A stretch of DNA of 64,000 nucleotides, from positions 1 through 64,000 of the forward strand of contig WKFJ01000014.1 of the NCBI GenBank assembly GCA_014872785.1, in the 5' to 3' direction. Every line of letters starts with the position of its first letter. Position 1 is the stretch's first letter. Made by a program: the position numbers and the translations under genes. Of this stretch, positions 55,204 to 64,000 are shown piece by piece. The stretch comes from Alteromonadaceae bacterium (GTDB lineage Bacteria > Pseudomonadota > Gammaproteobacteria > Enterobacterales > Alteromonadaceae). Under the pieces are notes generated by a model. It was not told where the DNA came from. It did not search any database and saw nothing but the letters and a program-made list of their open reading frames with translations.

Positions 55204-55229
55204 AAAAAAGCCCGGAACGACCGGGCTTT
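55204..55229 (-). terminator. Terminator of ibpA (works mainly on the minus strand)
   Basis: On the minus strand AAAGCCCGG pairs with CCGGGCTTT around a 5-nt loop and runs into six T. On the + strand the downstream tract is weaker, so it mainly serves the heat-shock gene. Confidence 0.8.
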
Positions 55230-55259
55230 AGAAGGAAAACACACACTGGGAATCGAGAA

Positions 55260-55703
55260 TTAGTTGTTCTCTATGAGGTTGGCACCGATTTCAATTTTTC
55301 TCGGTTTCATTGCCTCAGGAATCACTCGTTCCAAATCAATGTGTAAGAGTCCATTTTCCATATCTGCGGTAAGTACTTTTACGTGATCACCGAGCTGGAA
55401 TTTACGTTCGAAGTTTCTTTCCGAGATCCCTTTGTGTAAAAAGCGATTTTCTTTGGCATCTTTCTCTGCCTGCTTCTTACCCGTTACTGCAAGGGTATTC
55501 TCCTGAACTTCGATACTGATATCTGATTTAGCGAAGCCCGCCACTGCCATCGTGATTCTGTATTTGTCTTCTGCAAGTAGCTCAATGTTATAAGGTGGGT
55601 AACTGGCTTGTTTTTCGTTTCGAGATGCCGCGTCAATCATGGTTGCAAGATGGTCAAAACCAATGAAAGAACGGTATAATGGAGATAGATCGATAGTACG
55701 CAT
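55260..55703 (-). CDS. ibpA: Small heat-shock protein (Hsp20/IbpA type)
   Basis: IbpA-type holdase that coats aggregates for DnaK/ClpB. The ATG at 55703 is chosen (8 nt after AGAGG), giving 147 residues starting MRTIDLSPLYRSFIGFDHLA, as in IbpA. An ATG two codons earlier sits too close to the ribosome-binding site. The alpha-crystallin domain spans about 38-128 (YNIELLAEDKYRITMAVAGF, LAVTGKK, FLHKGISERNFERKFQL, ENGLLHIDLERVIPE). The promoter and leader look heat-controlled. Confidence 0.95.
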   Translation of the reverse strand: MRTIDLSPLYRSFIGFDHLATMIDAASRNEKQASYPPYNIELLAEDKYRITMAVAGFAKSDISIEVQENTLAVTGKKQAEKDAKENRFLHKGISERNFERKFQLGDHVKVLTADMENGLLHIDLERVIPEAMKPRKIEIGANLIENN

Positions 55704-55711
55704 ATTCATAT

Positions 55712-55736
55712 CCTCTTTTAAGCAATATGTATTTTA
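55712..55736 (-). promoter_or_regulatory. Possible ROSE-like RNA thermometer at the ibpA ribosome-binding site
   Basis: On the minus strand the leader ends TTGCT-TAAAAG-AGGA shortly before the ATG. TTGCT facing AGGA with one bulged G is the core of ROSE-type thermometers that mask the ribosome-binding site of small heat-shock genes. Further hairpin-forming sequence lies upstream (55750-55790). Confidence 0.5.
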
Positions 55737-55795
55737 AATTTGCCCCGATTATTCGGCGGCGGTTTTTTGTGACCCTTTCGGCGTCCACAATTCCT

Positions 55796-55823
55796 ATATG
55801 GTATTGCCAATTTCTTTTTCAAG
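55796..55823 (-). promoter_or_regulatory. Sigma-32 promoter of ibpA
   Basis: On the minus strand CTTGAAA (55817-55823), a perfect -35, is followed after 13 nt by TACCATAT (55796-55803), 6 of 8 to CCCCATNT. The leader is about 90 nt. The stretch 55824-56088 upstream, which is AT-rich, shows no other gene and should hold the promoter for the next gene on the + strand. Confidence 0.8.
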
Positions 55824-56088
55824 AAAAAAACTAATATATTTTTAATTTTATTTTTAAGTGCATGAAAAATAAATAAAAAATAATTTGAATTCGCTTTGAG
55901 AGTTTTTGTTGAAGAGACAATAACCGCGATTAATAGCCCATATTGATAAATGCTATGTGATGTAAGTTCTTTAATCAGTAAAGAGTGTTATTATTGTGAA
56001 CCTCAGCAACTCTAATGCGTACAGATATTCATGAGTACGTTGTTTGAGACAATAACAATTATTAAAAAACGTTTCCCAATAGAGATAA

Positions 56089-56598
56089 ATGTCGATTAAA
56101 CAGGCCATATCACTTTGTGATAACAGTTCCTCTGAAGAGCTAACCGAAATTTACTGGCACTACCAAGACAGTAAAGATTTTGAACAGGAACTCATCAAAA
56201 GTCTAAAGTATGAAAAGCTTCAAGGTGCCGCTTCGTGGATGCTTAAGCACCACCTTGAGCAAGGCTTTATGCTGCGCCCTAAACTTGCGAATAAAGTATT
56301 TGCGCAATTGCAAAATCAGGCGCATTGGGAAGCTCAGTTACACTTGTTACAGTGTTTACCCATGGTCGATATTCCAGTTGATTCTGTGCCTGAGGTCATG
56401 GAATTTTTAGACAACAACCTAACCAATACCAACAAACTCGTTAGGGCATGGGTCTACAATGGCTTCCATGAAATAGCAAAAGCAAATATTGAGTATCTGC
56501 CGAAAGCTAAATCATTGTTGATGCAAGCATTGGAATCGGAAGTTCCCTCAGTACAAGCACGAATTCGCAATATAGTCAAAAGCGAGCTATACGATTAG
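56089..56598 (+). CDS. Helical (HEAT-like) protein of unknown function
   Basis: A 169-residue soluble, almost entirely alpha-helical protein. Pairs of amphipathic helices (KLQGAASWMLKHHLEQG, WEAQLHLLQCLPMVDI, NKLVRAWVYNGFHEIAKAN, SEVPSVQARIRNIVKSEL) look like HEAT repeats. I do not recognise a family with a known function. It has no signal peptide. It is transcribed alone, 90 nt before the SDR gene. Confidence 0.7.
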   Translation: MSIKQAISLCDNSSSEELTEIYWHYQDSKDFEQELIKSLKYEKLQGAASWMLKHHLEQGFMLRPKLANKVFAQLQNQAHWEAQLHLLQCLPMVDIPVDSVPEVMEFLDNNLTNTNKLVRAWVYNGFHEIAKANIEYLPKAKSLLMQALESEVPSVQARIRNIVKSELYD

Positions 56599-56673
56599 TT
56601 CCCTTTATACGAGTGAATCTAAGCTGGCTGAAGTAGGTTCATTTTCTAAAACGTCGTAACAGGTTTAAGTGGA

Positions 56674-57453
56674 ATGGCAATAGCATTAATAACCGGTGCC
56701 AGTAAAGGTATAGGGCTAGCCCTTGCGAGGTTAATGGCTGAATATGGACATGATTTGGTGCTCGTAGCACGTAGTAAAGAGCGCCTGTCACAACTGCAGT
56801 CTGAATTAACCTCAACCTATGCTATTAGCGTTTTTTCTATCAACGCCGATTTAAGTCAATCGGAGGCTCCTACACATATATTTACACAGTTATCACAGCA
56901 GAATATTTTCCCTGATATCTTAATCAACAATGCTGGATTGGGTGATGTTGCGCTGTTTAGCGAAGCTAACTTGGAAAAGCAAAAGCAAATGATCGCGCTC
57001 AATATCAATTGCTTGACCGAATTGACTTATCTTTTTTTACAACAAAGACGACAGGGTAAACAGTATTGGCTTTTGAATATCGCATCCACTGCGGCATTTT
57101 TGCCCGGTCCTAGTATGTCTGTCTATTACGCGAGTAAAGCCTATGTCTTACACTTCACTGAAGCACTTGCTGAGGAGTGCAAACAAAGCAATGTCTCTGT
57201 GTCTGCGTTTTGCCCGGGGCCTGTCGCTACAGATTTTCAAGTTTCGGCTAACATGCCCAAAGCCAAGGGATTGAAAAAGTCTTTGTTATTGTCCGCTGAA
57301 GAAGCTGCTAAATTTGCTTATAAAGCGATATTCGATACCAAAGTCGTTGTCGTACCTTCATTTAAGAATCGAATGGCCGTTTGGCTTGCTTCATTACTTC
57401 CAAGAAAACTGGCCATGCGCGCGGTTTTTAAATCCAATGAACTTTCGGGATAG
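56674..57453 (+). CDS. Short-chain dehydrogenase/reductase
   Basis: A 259-residue SDR with the cofactor loop GASKGIG (about 7-13), the NNAG motif in DILINNAGLGD, and the catalytic Ser-Tyr-Lys in IASTAAF and SVYYASKAYV. The spacing is that of the classical SDRs; R32 after VLVA suggests NADPH preference. The substrate is unknown. The C-terminal hydrophobic/basic stretch resembles DltE/YqjQ-type SDRs. Confidence 0.88.
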   Translation: MAIALITGASKGIGLALARLMAEYGHDLVLVARSKERLSQLQSELTSTYAISVFSINADLSQSEAPTHIFTQLSQQNIFPDILINNAGLGDVALFSEANLEKQKQMIALNINCLTELTYLFLQQRRQGKQYWLLNIASTAAFLPGPSMSVYYASKAYVLHFTEALAEECKQSNVSVSAFCPGPVATDFQVSANMPKAKGLKKSLLLSAEEAAKFAYKAIFDTKVVVVPSFKNRMAVWLASLLPRKLAMRAVFKSNELSG

Positions 57454-57485
57454 GGTTTAAATGGAAACGTTTAGCGCAAAAATGA

Positions 57486-57508
57486 AAAAGGCTCGTACAA
57501 AACGAGCC
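57486..57508 (-). terminator. Hairpin terminating the HicB-like gene
   Basis: On the minus strand TTTTGGCTCG pairs with CGAGCCTTTT around a 7-nt loop and ends in a T-run. Another stem, CTTGTGA...TCACAAG (57557-57584), lies between it and the gene. Confidence 0.6.
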
Positions 57509-57602
57509 AAAAGTTGAGAACACAAATAACACATGGGATTGTGTTACAAATTTATACTTGTGACCTGACAGTTAAGATCACAAGCTCGCTTGAAAAAATG
57601 TC

Positions 57603-57803
57603 TTAGCCTGGTTCAATTCCGATGGCCGCACAATCTTCTATGTAGTTATCAACAGATATTCTGAAGTTCTCTTCAAGTTGGGTGGGGCTAGTTGCTCTGT
57701 AACTTACAGTGTCTCTGTTAAGTTGTATTTGACCAAAAAAATAACAAGCGTCTGGTCTGAATTCCATACTACCCAAGAAACCTTTATATTCGAATGTAGC
57801 CAC
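57603..57803 (-). CDS. Orphan HicB-like domain protein
   Basis: A 66-residue protein resembling the N-terminal (RNase-H-like) part of HicB antitoxins: EYKGFLGSMEF, ACYFFGQI, VSYRATSPTQLEENFRISVDNYIEDC. The C-terminal DNA-binding tail of full antitoxins (usually ~100 residues or more) is missing. No HicA toxin is visible on either side: 57804-58060 has no ORF of the right kind. It may be a degraded toxin-antitoxin remnant or a stand-alone regulator. Confidence 0.75.
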   Translation of the reverse strand: MATFEYKGFLGSMEFRPDACYFFGQIQLNRDTVSYRATSPTQLEENFRISVDNYIEDCAAIGIEPG

Positions 57804-58018
57804 GATTTTTTCCTCACTACAATGTGAAAATATTTATTCACATTTAACTATCTGATAGATATAGAAAAATTAATGTTTAACTTTTGAGCGAATGATATCA
57901 GAAACTAGACGAAAGTATTAGATGGTGTAACTATTAATATTGCGGTTGTTATTTCGTAGAGATATGTAAGCGATTGGCTAATTGGGCTACAGCAACGTTG
58001 AAAATCATGCGTTTAAAC

Positions 58019-58050
58019 GATGATGCCTCCAGTATTTAAGAGACATCATC
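58019..58050 (-). terminator. Hairpin after the his operon
   Basis: On the minus strand GATGATGTCTC pairs with GAGGCATCATC over 11 bp (one G-T pair) around a 10-nt loop, 10 nt after the hisI stop. The following T content is low, so it may be a weak terminator or an mRNA-stabilising stem. Confidence 0.55.
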
Positions 58051-58060
58051 ACATGTCAAA

Positions 58061-58681
58061 TTACTTACCGTGACGTTCTTGAAGAACGGCAATACTATCT
58101 TCAAGACTTAAGCCCGATGCCTGTAGCAAGACAATTAAGTGATAGAGTAAATCGGCTGACTCGTTTTTTAATTCTTCTAAGTCTTTTACAGTAGCGGCAA
58201 GTGCAGTCTCGACACCTTCTTCCCCTACTTTTTGCGCGATGCGCTTAATACCTTTACTGTACAAGCTGGCTGTATAGCTGCTGTCAGGATCTGCCGACTT
58301 GCGCTCTGCCAGCACTTGCTCCAACTGCGCGATAAATGACATGGTAGGTACTTTTGCAGAATCCCAACAAGTAGGCGTGCCTTTATGGCAGGTAGGACCG
58401 ACAGGATTAGCCATTGCTAAGATACTGTCATAATCGCAGTCGCAGGTTAGTTCAACCAAATCAAGGGTATTTCCCGAGGTTTCCCCCTTAGTCCATAGCC
58501 GCTGCTTAGAGCGACTAAAAAAGGTCACTTTACCTGTTTCCAATGTTTTTAGGACAGCTTCTCGATTCATGTAACCTAGCATCTGTACCGAGCCTGAGTA
58601 GGCGTCTTGCACGACACAAGGGATAAGGTTGTCCATCTTTTCCCAAGCTAGTTGGTCTAGGTTTTCCTGCGTAATTATCAT
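58061..58681 (-). CDS. hisI: Bifunctional phosphoribosyl-AMP cyclohydrolase / phosphoribosyl-ATP pyrophosphatase
   Basis: HisIE catalyses steps 2 and 3 of histidine synthesis. The 206 residues hold the cyclohydrolase domain (1-~105; zinc and magnesium motifs CDCDYD and [11 protein letters not shown]) and the pyrophosphatase domain (about 115-206; [10 protein letters not shown]). The start overlaps the hisF stop as ATGA. It is the last gene of the operon. Confidence 0.97.
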   Translation of the reverse strand: MIITQENLDQLAWEKMDNLIPCVVQDAYSGSVQMLGYMNREAVLKTLETGKVTFFSRSKQRLWTKGETSGNTLDLVELTCDCDYDSILAMANPVGPTCHKGTPTCWDSAKVPTMSFIAQLEQVLAERKSADPDSSYTASLYSKGIKRIAQKVGEEGVETALAATVKDLEELKNESADLLYHLIVLLQASGLSLEDSIAVLQERHGK

Positions 58682-59451
58682 GGGCGCATCTCTATATTTT
58701 TTGTGCGTAAATAGCTTTTCAGTTCTTGTATATCAATTATTTGCTTGTGGAATACTGATGCGGCCAGTGCGCCATCAACATCACTGGTTTCAAATACATC
58801 GGCAAAATGCTCCATAGCACCAGCACCACCAGAAGCGATTAATGGTACCTTGCATTTTTCACGAATATTACTGAGCTGTTCAATGTCGTAGCCTTTGCGC
58901 ACGCCATCTTGGTTCATACAGTTAAGGACGATTTCCCCTGCACCGCGTTTTTGCACTTCTTCGACCCAATCCGCCGTTTGTCGACCTGTGTTTTGAGTGC
59001 GTTTTTCGTCCCCAGTAAATTGGTACACTTGATAAGTTTTACTCGTCTCATCGTAGTAACTGTCAATACCGACAACCACGCATTGTTGTCCAAAGCGCTC
59101 GTTGAGTTGCGTCACCAGTTCCGGATTGGCGAGGGCAGGAGAGTTCACCGATATTTTATCAGCGCCCATTTCTAAAATGATTTTGGCGTCTTCTACTGTT
59201 TTGATACCACCGGCAACGCAAAATGGAATATCGATAACCTGTGCGATGCGCTCCACCCAACTTTTGTCTACCACACGTTGGTCACTGGAAGCGGTGATAT
59301 CGTAAAACACCAGTTCGTCAGCGCCTGCCTCAGCGTAGCGCTGCGCAAGAGGCACTATATCGCCAATGATTTCGTGGTTGCGGAATTGTACACCTTTAAC
59401 CACTTTGCCATCGCGCACATCTAAGCAAGGAATAATTCTTCGGGCTAGCAT
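58678..59451 (-). CDS. hisF: Imidazole glycerol phosphate synthase, cyclase subunit
   Basis: HisF closes the imidazole ring using ammonia from HisH. The 257 residues start [20 protein letters not shown]; an ATG five codons upstream lies within hisA and is rejected. The ATG overlaps the hisA stop by one base (TAATG). Catalytic Asp11 (LDVRDG) and the VGIDSYYD region with the second Asp are present in a TIM barrel. Confidence 0.97.
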   Translation of the reverse strand: MLARRIIPCLDVRDGKVVKGVQFRNHEIIGDIVPLAQRYAEAGADELVFYDITASSDQRVVDKSWVERIAQVIDIPFCVAGGIKTVEDAKIILEMGADKISVNSPALANPELVTQLNERFGQQCVVVGIDSYYDETSKTYQVYQFTGDEKRTQNTGRQTADWVEEVQKRGAGEIVLNCMNQDGVRKGYDIEQLSNIREKCKVPLIASGGAGAMEHFADVFETSDVDGALAASVFHKQIIDIQELKSYLRTKNIEMRP

Positions 59452-60197
59452 TATCTTTTCTCCCACAGTGAGATGGCATCGCTGAGCTCAAATTTACCTT
59501 CGAGTAATGAGCGACCCAGGATGACGTTTTGTACTTTCGTTGGGATAAGCGCGGCGATGTCCTCCAGTGAGCCTATGCCGCCAGATGCTTGCCAACTTAC
59601 TTGCGGAAATTGCGCCACGACTTCAGCATAAAGGCTGTTATTCGCGCCTTGAAGGGTGCCATCTTTACTGATGTCCGTACAGAGGACATGCTCGACGCCG
59701 GCGTCTAAGAATGTGGTCAATAAACCTTCTAGGGCAACGCCACTATTTTCTTGCCAACCATGAGTAGCAATAAACTTATTGCCATCGTCGTCGATGTTGA
59801 TGTCCAATGCGAGAACGAACTTTTCGGCACCGTATTCACGCATCCACTGCATGACCAGTTCCGGTTCCTTAACCGCTAACGAGCCGATTACAACGCGGCT
59901 TACTCCGATGTCTAGGAGTTGTTTAACGTCTTGTTCACTGCGAATGCCACCGCCTGCTTGAAATTGCATACGGCCGGTCTTGACCATGCGTTTGATCAAC
60001 GCTAGTTGACGTTTTTCGACGTCTTTTGCGCCGGTCAGATCAACGATATGTAACCAAGTGGCACCTGCATCGGCGTAGCGATTGACTACGTCTACTGGGT
60101 CGTATTGGTATTCGGTCTTTTGGCCGTAGTCACCTTGAAACAGACGTACTACTTGACCATCTATTAAATCAATTGCTGGAATAATCAAAGAACTCAC
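59451..60197 (-). CDS. hisA: ProFAR isomerase
   Basis: HisA isomerises ProFAR to PRFAR. It begins at GTG directly after the hisH stop (AAGG upstream) and has 248 residues. The N terminus [22 protein letters not shown] carries the catalytic Asp. The central [14 protein letters not shown] carries the second one. A TIM barrel homologous to HisF. Confidence 0.97.
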   Translation of the reverse strand: MSSLIIPAIDLIDGQVVRLFQGDYGQKTEYQYDPVDVVNRYADAGATWLHIVDLTGAKDVEKRQLALIKRMVKTGRMQFQAGGGIRSEQDVKQLLDIGVSRVVIGSLAVKEPELVMQWMREYGAEKFVLALDINIDDDGNKFIATHGWQENSGVALEGLLTTFLDAGVEHVLCTDISKDGTLQGANNSLYAEVVAQFPQVSWQASGGIGSLEDIAALIPTKVQNVILGRSLLEGKFELSDAISLWEKR

Positions 60198-60791
60198 CTA
60201 CACCTTTTCAATAAAGTTACGCAGCAACTGGCTGCCTGCGCTGCCTGAACGCTCTGGGTGGAACTGCACCCCCATATAGTTACTATTGCAAATCGATGCT
60301 GAAAACGGCTGAGTGTAATCGCAAACCGCGAGCGAGTGGTCTCCCGTCTCTACCGCAAACCCATGAACAAAATAGAAGTAGGTGCCATTTTCAATTCCAT
60401 CAAACAAGGGATGCTCCTTGGTTTTGGATATTTGGTTCCAGCCCATATGTGGTAAGCGCAATTCCTCCGAGGTCATTCGTTTCACTTGGGTGTCGATGAC
60501 GCCTAAGCAGTCTGCATTGCCTTCTTCTGAACGTTTAGTTAAAAGCTGCATACCAAGACAAATACCTAAAACAGGTTGGGTAAGTGTTTGCAGACATTCC
60601 GTGAGGCCTTTGTCGGCAATTTGCGCCATAGCTGCAGCCGCGGCACCAACCCCCGGGACAAATACCTTGTCAGCATTTTTTATGATGTCGATATCTTCCG
60701 ATACAGTGACATCATATCCTAGGCGCTCAACGGCAAATTTGAGTGAGCTAATATTGGCACAGCCGGTATGTACGATTACTAAGCCTGACAT
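60198..60791 (-). CDS. hisH: Imidazole glycerol phosphate synthase, glutaminase subunit
   Basis: HisH supplies ammonia to HisF. The 197-residue class I glutamine amidotransferase has its nucleophile Cys78 in GICLGMQLL and the His-Glu pair in GVQFHPERSG. The oxyanion segment FVPGVGAAAAAM is intact. Stop and start codons of hisH abut hisA and hisB without gaps. Confidence 0.97.
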   Translation of the reverse strand: MSGLVIVHTGCANISSLKFAVERLGYDVTVSEDIDIIKNADKVFVPGVGAAAAAMAQIADKGLTECLQTLTQPVLGICLGMQLLTKRSEEGNADCLGVIDTQVKRMTSEELRLPHMGWNQISKTKEHPLFDGIENGTYFYFVHGFAVETGDHSLAVCDYTQPFSASICNSNYMGVQFHPERSGSAGSQLLRNFIEKV

Positions 60792-61859
60792 TTACAGGGC
60801 TCCTTTGCTGCTCGGTAATACGTCACCTTGTTTTGTGACTGCTTGACGCAATGCCCGCCCGAATACTTTAAACAAGCTCTCTACTTGATGATGAGCATTG
60901 CCCTCGGATGCTGTTAAGTGCAGCGAAATGCCCATTGAATCTGACAATGAACGGAAAAAGTGGGACACCATCTGGGTACTCATTTCGCCCACTTTTTCTT
61001 GGGTGAAGTCAGCTTTGAACTGTAAATAAGGTCTCGCTGAAATATCTAAAATACACTCGGCTCGCACTTCATCCATGGGGAGAGCAAAACCAAATCGACC
61101 AATACCACGTTTGTTGCCCAGTGCTTGACGCAAGGCATCGCCAATAGCCAAAGCGGTATCTTCTACAGAGTGATGATCATCAATATGCAAATCACCATCG
61201 ACCTGGACATCGAGTTTGATTCCACCGTGTGTCGCGATTTGATCGAGCATGTGGTCAAAGAAGCCAATGCCTGTAGAAATTGATGACTTTTGGTTACTGT
61301 CCAAATCGACATTGACTTTAATATCGGTTTCAGAGGTAGCGCGATGTACTTGTGCGGTTCTGGCATTAACCGTCAGCTGTTGCACAATGGCATCCCAATT
61401 GAGGCTTTCTCGATCGTATTTAAGCCCTTTAATACCCATATTGGTCGCGAGTTGAATATCCGTGTCTCGGTCGCCGATAACAAATGAACGCGTGAAATCA
61501 ACTTTGCCCTCAGTTAAATAATGCTGCACAAGTCCTAGCTTTGGCTTGCGGCAAGTACATTCATCCTCTGCAAAATGCGGGCAAATAAGCACATCAGCGA
61601 ACTCAATTCCCTGGCTTTGAAATAATTGCATCATCTTGTCATGAGGTGCGTCAAAATCAGCCTGCGGGAAGCTGTCAGTGCCTAAACCGTCTTGATTAGA
61701 CACCATCACTAAGGTGAATTGTTGTTGCAGTTTTAGCAGTGCAGGCACTACGTTGGGTTCGAAAACCAACTTTTCTAGGCTATCTAATTGCTTATCAACG
61801 GGGGGTTCTTCGACTAATGTTCCGTCCCTATCGATAAATAAAATGGGCTGCTGGGACAT
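60792..61859 (-). CDS. hisB: Bifunctional histidinol-phosphatase / imidazoleglycerol-phosphate dehydratase
   Basis: Fusion enzyme of enteric type for steps 6 and 8 of histidine synthesis. The 355 residues (ATG 61859, one nt after the hisC stop, AGGAACG upstream) contain an N-terminal HAD phosphatase (FIDRDGTL with the nucleophile Asp, zinc loop [15 protein letters not shown]) and the C-terminal dehydratase ([12 protein letters not shown] and NAHHQVES metal motifs). An upstream in-frame ATG lies inside hisC and is rejected. Confidence 0.97.
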   Translation of the reverse strand: MSQQPILFIDRDGTLVEEPPVDKQLDSLEKLVFEPNVVPALLKLQQQFTLVMVSNQDGLGTDSFPQADFDAPHDKMMQLFQSQGIEFADVLICPHFAEDECTCRKPKLGLVQHYLTEGKVDFTRSFVIGDRDTDIQLATNMGIKGLKYDRESLNWDAIVQQLTVNARTAQVHRATSETDIKVNVDLDSNQKSSISTGIGFFDHMLDQIATHGGIKLDVQVDGDLHIDDHHSVEDTALAIGDALRQALGNKRGIGRFGFALPMDEVRAECILDISARPYLQFKADFTQEKVGEMSTQMVSHFFRSLSDSMGISLHLTASEGNAHHQVESLFKVFGRALRQAVTKQGDVLPSSKGAL

Positions 61860-61860
61860 G

Positions 61861-62943
61861 TTATACGTTCCTATTGTTGTATTCATCGAGCAAATTGATG
61901 AATAACTGATTTTGTTCTCTATTGCCTACGGTGACGCGCAGGCAGTTTTGCAATTGCACCTGTTTCGATTGGTCTCTGATCAGTAGTCCTTGGTCAACCA
62001 AGTATTGCATTACGGCATCTTTTTGTTGTGCCCGAAACAGAATGAAATTTGCACCATCTGCGCCGACTGTCTCGTAGTTTCTGGCTTGTAATTGTTCACC
62101 AAGCCACTGCTTCTCAGCATTGAGATAAGCTACCTGTTCTAACATCAGGTTTAAGCCGTCAGGACTCAGTGCTTGCTGCGCAATTTGTGCAACGGGCGCG
62201 GAGACAGGGTAGGGGGCAATGACTTTTAACAATACCTTGATGATTTGTTCGGAGGCTAAAGCAAAACCACAACGAATACCGGCCAGTGCAAAGGCTTTTG
62301 ACAAGGTGCGCAAAATGACTAAATTGTCGAAATTCTGCAATTCACTTTGCCAGCTTTCTTTGGGACTAAACTCTATGTAAGCCTCATCCATAACCACGAT
62401 GGTTTTCCCTGCAAACAGCTCCAACACCTGTTTTACTTGCGCTTTGGGCAACAAGGTGCCAGTGGGGTTGTTGGGTGAACACAAGAACAATAATTTAGGC
62501 AGATCCTTTGAATGTGCAATTTCAGTAAGCGCGTCAATGTCTAAAGTAAACTCTGATGTAAGCGGCACTTTATTCACAGCCACGTTAAAGGTGTTCGCAC
62601 TTATCGCGTACATGCCGTAAGTAGGAGGGCAAATGACAATATTGTCTTGTCCTGGGTTGCAAAAGGCTCTAATCAACAACTCAATGCCCTCATCAGCACC
62701 ACGACTGGCAAGCACTTGAGAAGGCTCAAGATTTGCGTAGCTGGCATACGCGCCAATCAACTCTGACGGTTGGCAGTCTGGATAACGGTTAAGTAATGAG
62801 GTGTCTAGGCTAAAGTCATTCGCAAATGGTGATTCGTTGGCGTTTAACCAATAACGGCCACCAGAAAACAAGCGCCTGGCGGATTCATAAGGCGTAAGTT
62901 CTTTGACGAAGTCGCAGGTTATGTCCTGTATAAAGTCAGTCAT
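61861..62943 (-). CDS. hisC: Histidinol-phosphate aminotransferase
   Basis: PLP-dependent fold-type I aminotransferase for step 7. The 360 residues show the PLP Lys in [15 protein letters not shown], the CSPNNPTG motif and [10 protein letters not shown]. The start overlaps the end of hisD by 8 nt. Length is normal. Confidence 0.97.
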   Translation of the reverse strand: MTDFIQDITCDFVKELTPYESARRLFSGGRYWLNANESPFANDFSLDTSLLNRYPDCQPSELIGAYASYANLEPSQVLASRGADEGIELLIRAFCNPGQDNIVICPPTYGMYAISANTFNVAVNKVPLTSEFTLDIDALTEIAHSKDLPKLLFLCSPNNPTGTLLPKAQVKQVLELFAGKTIVVMDEAYIEFSPKESWQSELQNFDNLVILRTLSKAFALAGIRCGFALASEQIIKVLLKVIAPYPVSAPVAQIAQQALSPDGLNLMLEQVAYLNAEKQWLGEQLQARNYETVGADGANFILFRAQQKDAVMQYLVDQGLLIRDQSKQVQLQNCLRVTVGNREQNQLFINLLDEYNNRNV

Positions 62944-64000
62944 CGCTGTTGTCCTTTAGACGAATTGCCACCGCATTTCTGTGCGCGTCGAGTCCTTCGG
63001 CGTCGGCCAAATCCATGATAGCGGTGCCAATGTCTTTTAAGCCTTCATAGCTCAGCTCTTGTACGGTGTATCTGCGATAGAAATCAGATAAACCTAAACT
63101 GGAATAATTACGTGCATAGCCATATGTCGGCAAAACGTGGTTGGTACCACTGGCGTAGTCGCCCGCTGACTCCGGTGACCAGGCTCCTAAGAAGATAGAA
63201 CCCGCATTTTTAATATCCGCTAAATATCGACGCGAGTTGTCAACTTGCACAATTAAGTGCTCAGGAGCGTACTGGTTACTGACCTGAATGGATTGTTCAA
63301 TTGATTGGGTTAATATGTAGCGGGCATTTTGCATGGCTTTTGCGGCAATATCCGAACGTGATAATTGCGCAAGTTGCAGCTCAACAGCTCGCTTGGTATC
63401 GGTAATAAGTTGCTCAGACTCGGAAACTAAGATGGCCTGCGAATCAACACCGTGTTCTGCTTGCGAAAGCAAGTCAGCCGCGACGAAACTAGCATTTGCA
63501 TTGGCATCAGCAATGACCAGTACTTCTGACGGGCCTGCCGGCATATCTATAGCGGGGCCGCCAGGTAATTGGCTCACTTGTTGTTTTGCCTCGGTGACAT
63601 ATGCATTGCCTGGTCCAAAGATTTTATCGACCTTAGCAATAGACTCAGTGCCTATTGCCATTGCCGCAATGGCCTGTGAACCACCGACTAAATATACTTC
63701 ATTGATATCACATTTAACTGCCGCGTATGCTATAGCTGGGTGGATTTCACCGTTTGAATTTGGCGGTGTACACAATACTCTTCTCGCACATTTAGCGACT
63801 TTAGCGGGGATCCCCACCATTAGCACTGTCGAGGGAAGTGGTGCAGTGCCGCCAGGAATGTATAAACCTACTGCCTCTATCGGGGTGTAGCGCAATTCAC
63901 AATTTACCCCTGGCGAGGTTTCAACGTAACGATCTGTTGGCTGTTGAGCGTCATGAAAGCCATAAATATTATCATATGCCTTATCAATTGCCCGCTTAAC
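62936..64000 (-). CDS. hisD: Histidinol dehydrogenase, 5' part beyond the window
   Basis: HisD oxidises L-histidinol to histidine in two NAD-dependent steps. The frame is open from the window edge at 64000 to the stop at 62936, so about 354 of the usual ~430 residues are visible and the start lies further right. Conserved segments include VGLYIPGGTAPLPSTVLM, GPGNAYVTEAKQ, DMPAGPSEVLVIAD, LLSQAEHGVDSQ with the zinc-region residues, and TNHVLPTYGYAR. It is the upstream-most his gene in view; hisG is expected next. Confidence 0.96.
   Translation of the reverse strand, partial: VKRAIDKAYDNIYGFHDAQQPTDRYVETSPGVNCELRYTPIEAVGLYIPGGTAPLPSTVLMVGIPAKVAKCARRVLCTPPNSNGEIHPAIAYAAVKCDINEVYLVGGSQAIAAMAIGTESIAKVDKIFGPGNAYVTEAKQQVSQLPGGPAIDMPAGPSEVLVIADANANASFVAADLLSQAEHGVDSQAILVSESEQLITDTKRAVELQLAQLSRSDIAAKAMQNARYILTQSIEQSIQVSNQYAPEHLIVQVDNSRRYLADIKNAGSIFLGAWSPESAGDYASGTNHVLPTYGYARNYSSLGLSDFYRRYTVQELSYEGLKDIGTAIMDLADAEGLDAHRNAVAIRLKDNSDD

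Overview
The window looks like a chromosome segment of a marine gammaproteobacterium of the order Alteromonadales, most likely an Alteromonadaceae/Glaciecola-like genus. This rests on conserved gene order (tig-clpP-clpX-lon-hupB-ppiD; apt-dnaX-ybaB-recR-htpG-adk; a seven-gene his operon), a TonB2/TtpC energy system with a DUF3450 protein, a large TonB-dependent receptor and a sap-psp locus. The genus is an inference. No phage, insertion sequence, CRISPR array or rRNA operon was seen.

Layout. 1-2300: DUF1415 protein, folD and a YgjV-like/GNAT-like fusion. 2350-3080: a tRNA operon (Pro-Arg-His-Pro) followed by a 223-bp-spaced repeat of the tRNA-Pro 3' end. 3440-11980: protein quality control (tig, clpP, clpX, lon, hupB, ppiD). 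12100-20100: sapABCDF behind pspF on the minus strand, diverging from pspABC. 20400-26040: TyrR and tyrosine catabolism (MarR regulator, HPPD, VOC protein, fumarylacetoacetase, maleylacetoacetate isomerase). 26050-29470: an Lrp-type regulator broken by a stop codon, leucine dehydrogenase, 4.5S RNA, a ComFB-like protein and tryptophan 2,3-dioxygenase. 29730-39740: a TonB-dependent receptor, then four different Fe(II)/2-oxoglutarate oxygenase-like proteins, a TPR sulfotransferase and a small lipoprotein. 40220-45200: TonB2-type energising operon. 45410-47550: a three-gene RiPP locus: a secreted precursor with fourteen EGKCG motifs, a DUF692/MNIO oxidase and its DUF2063 partner. 47610-55200: small membrane ORF, frameshifted apt, dnaX, ybaB, recR, htpG, adk and a MAPEG protein. 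55260-57800: ibpA-type heat-shock protein, a helical-repeat protein, an SDR and an orphan HicB domain. 58060-64000: hisIFAHBC and part of hisD.

How it fits together. The RiPP locus (hvfABC/bufferin-like) is the most interesting system: a Sec-exported cysteine-rich peptide probably turned into a copper-binding product by the oxidase. The receptor/oxygenase/sulfotransferase block looks like a second, poorly described modification system. Heat-shock (sigma-32) type promoters can be read in front of lon, htpG and ibpA, a TyrR box in front of tyrR, tandem palindromes between marR and hppD, and a sigma-54 site in front of pspA. Three genes are disrupted by single-base events: apt and the prolyl hydroxylase by apparent 1-nt losses in homopolymers, and the Lrp regulator by an in-frame stop. 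Raw reads are needed to tell mutation from sequence error.
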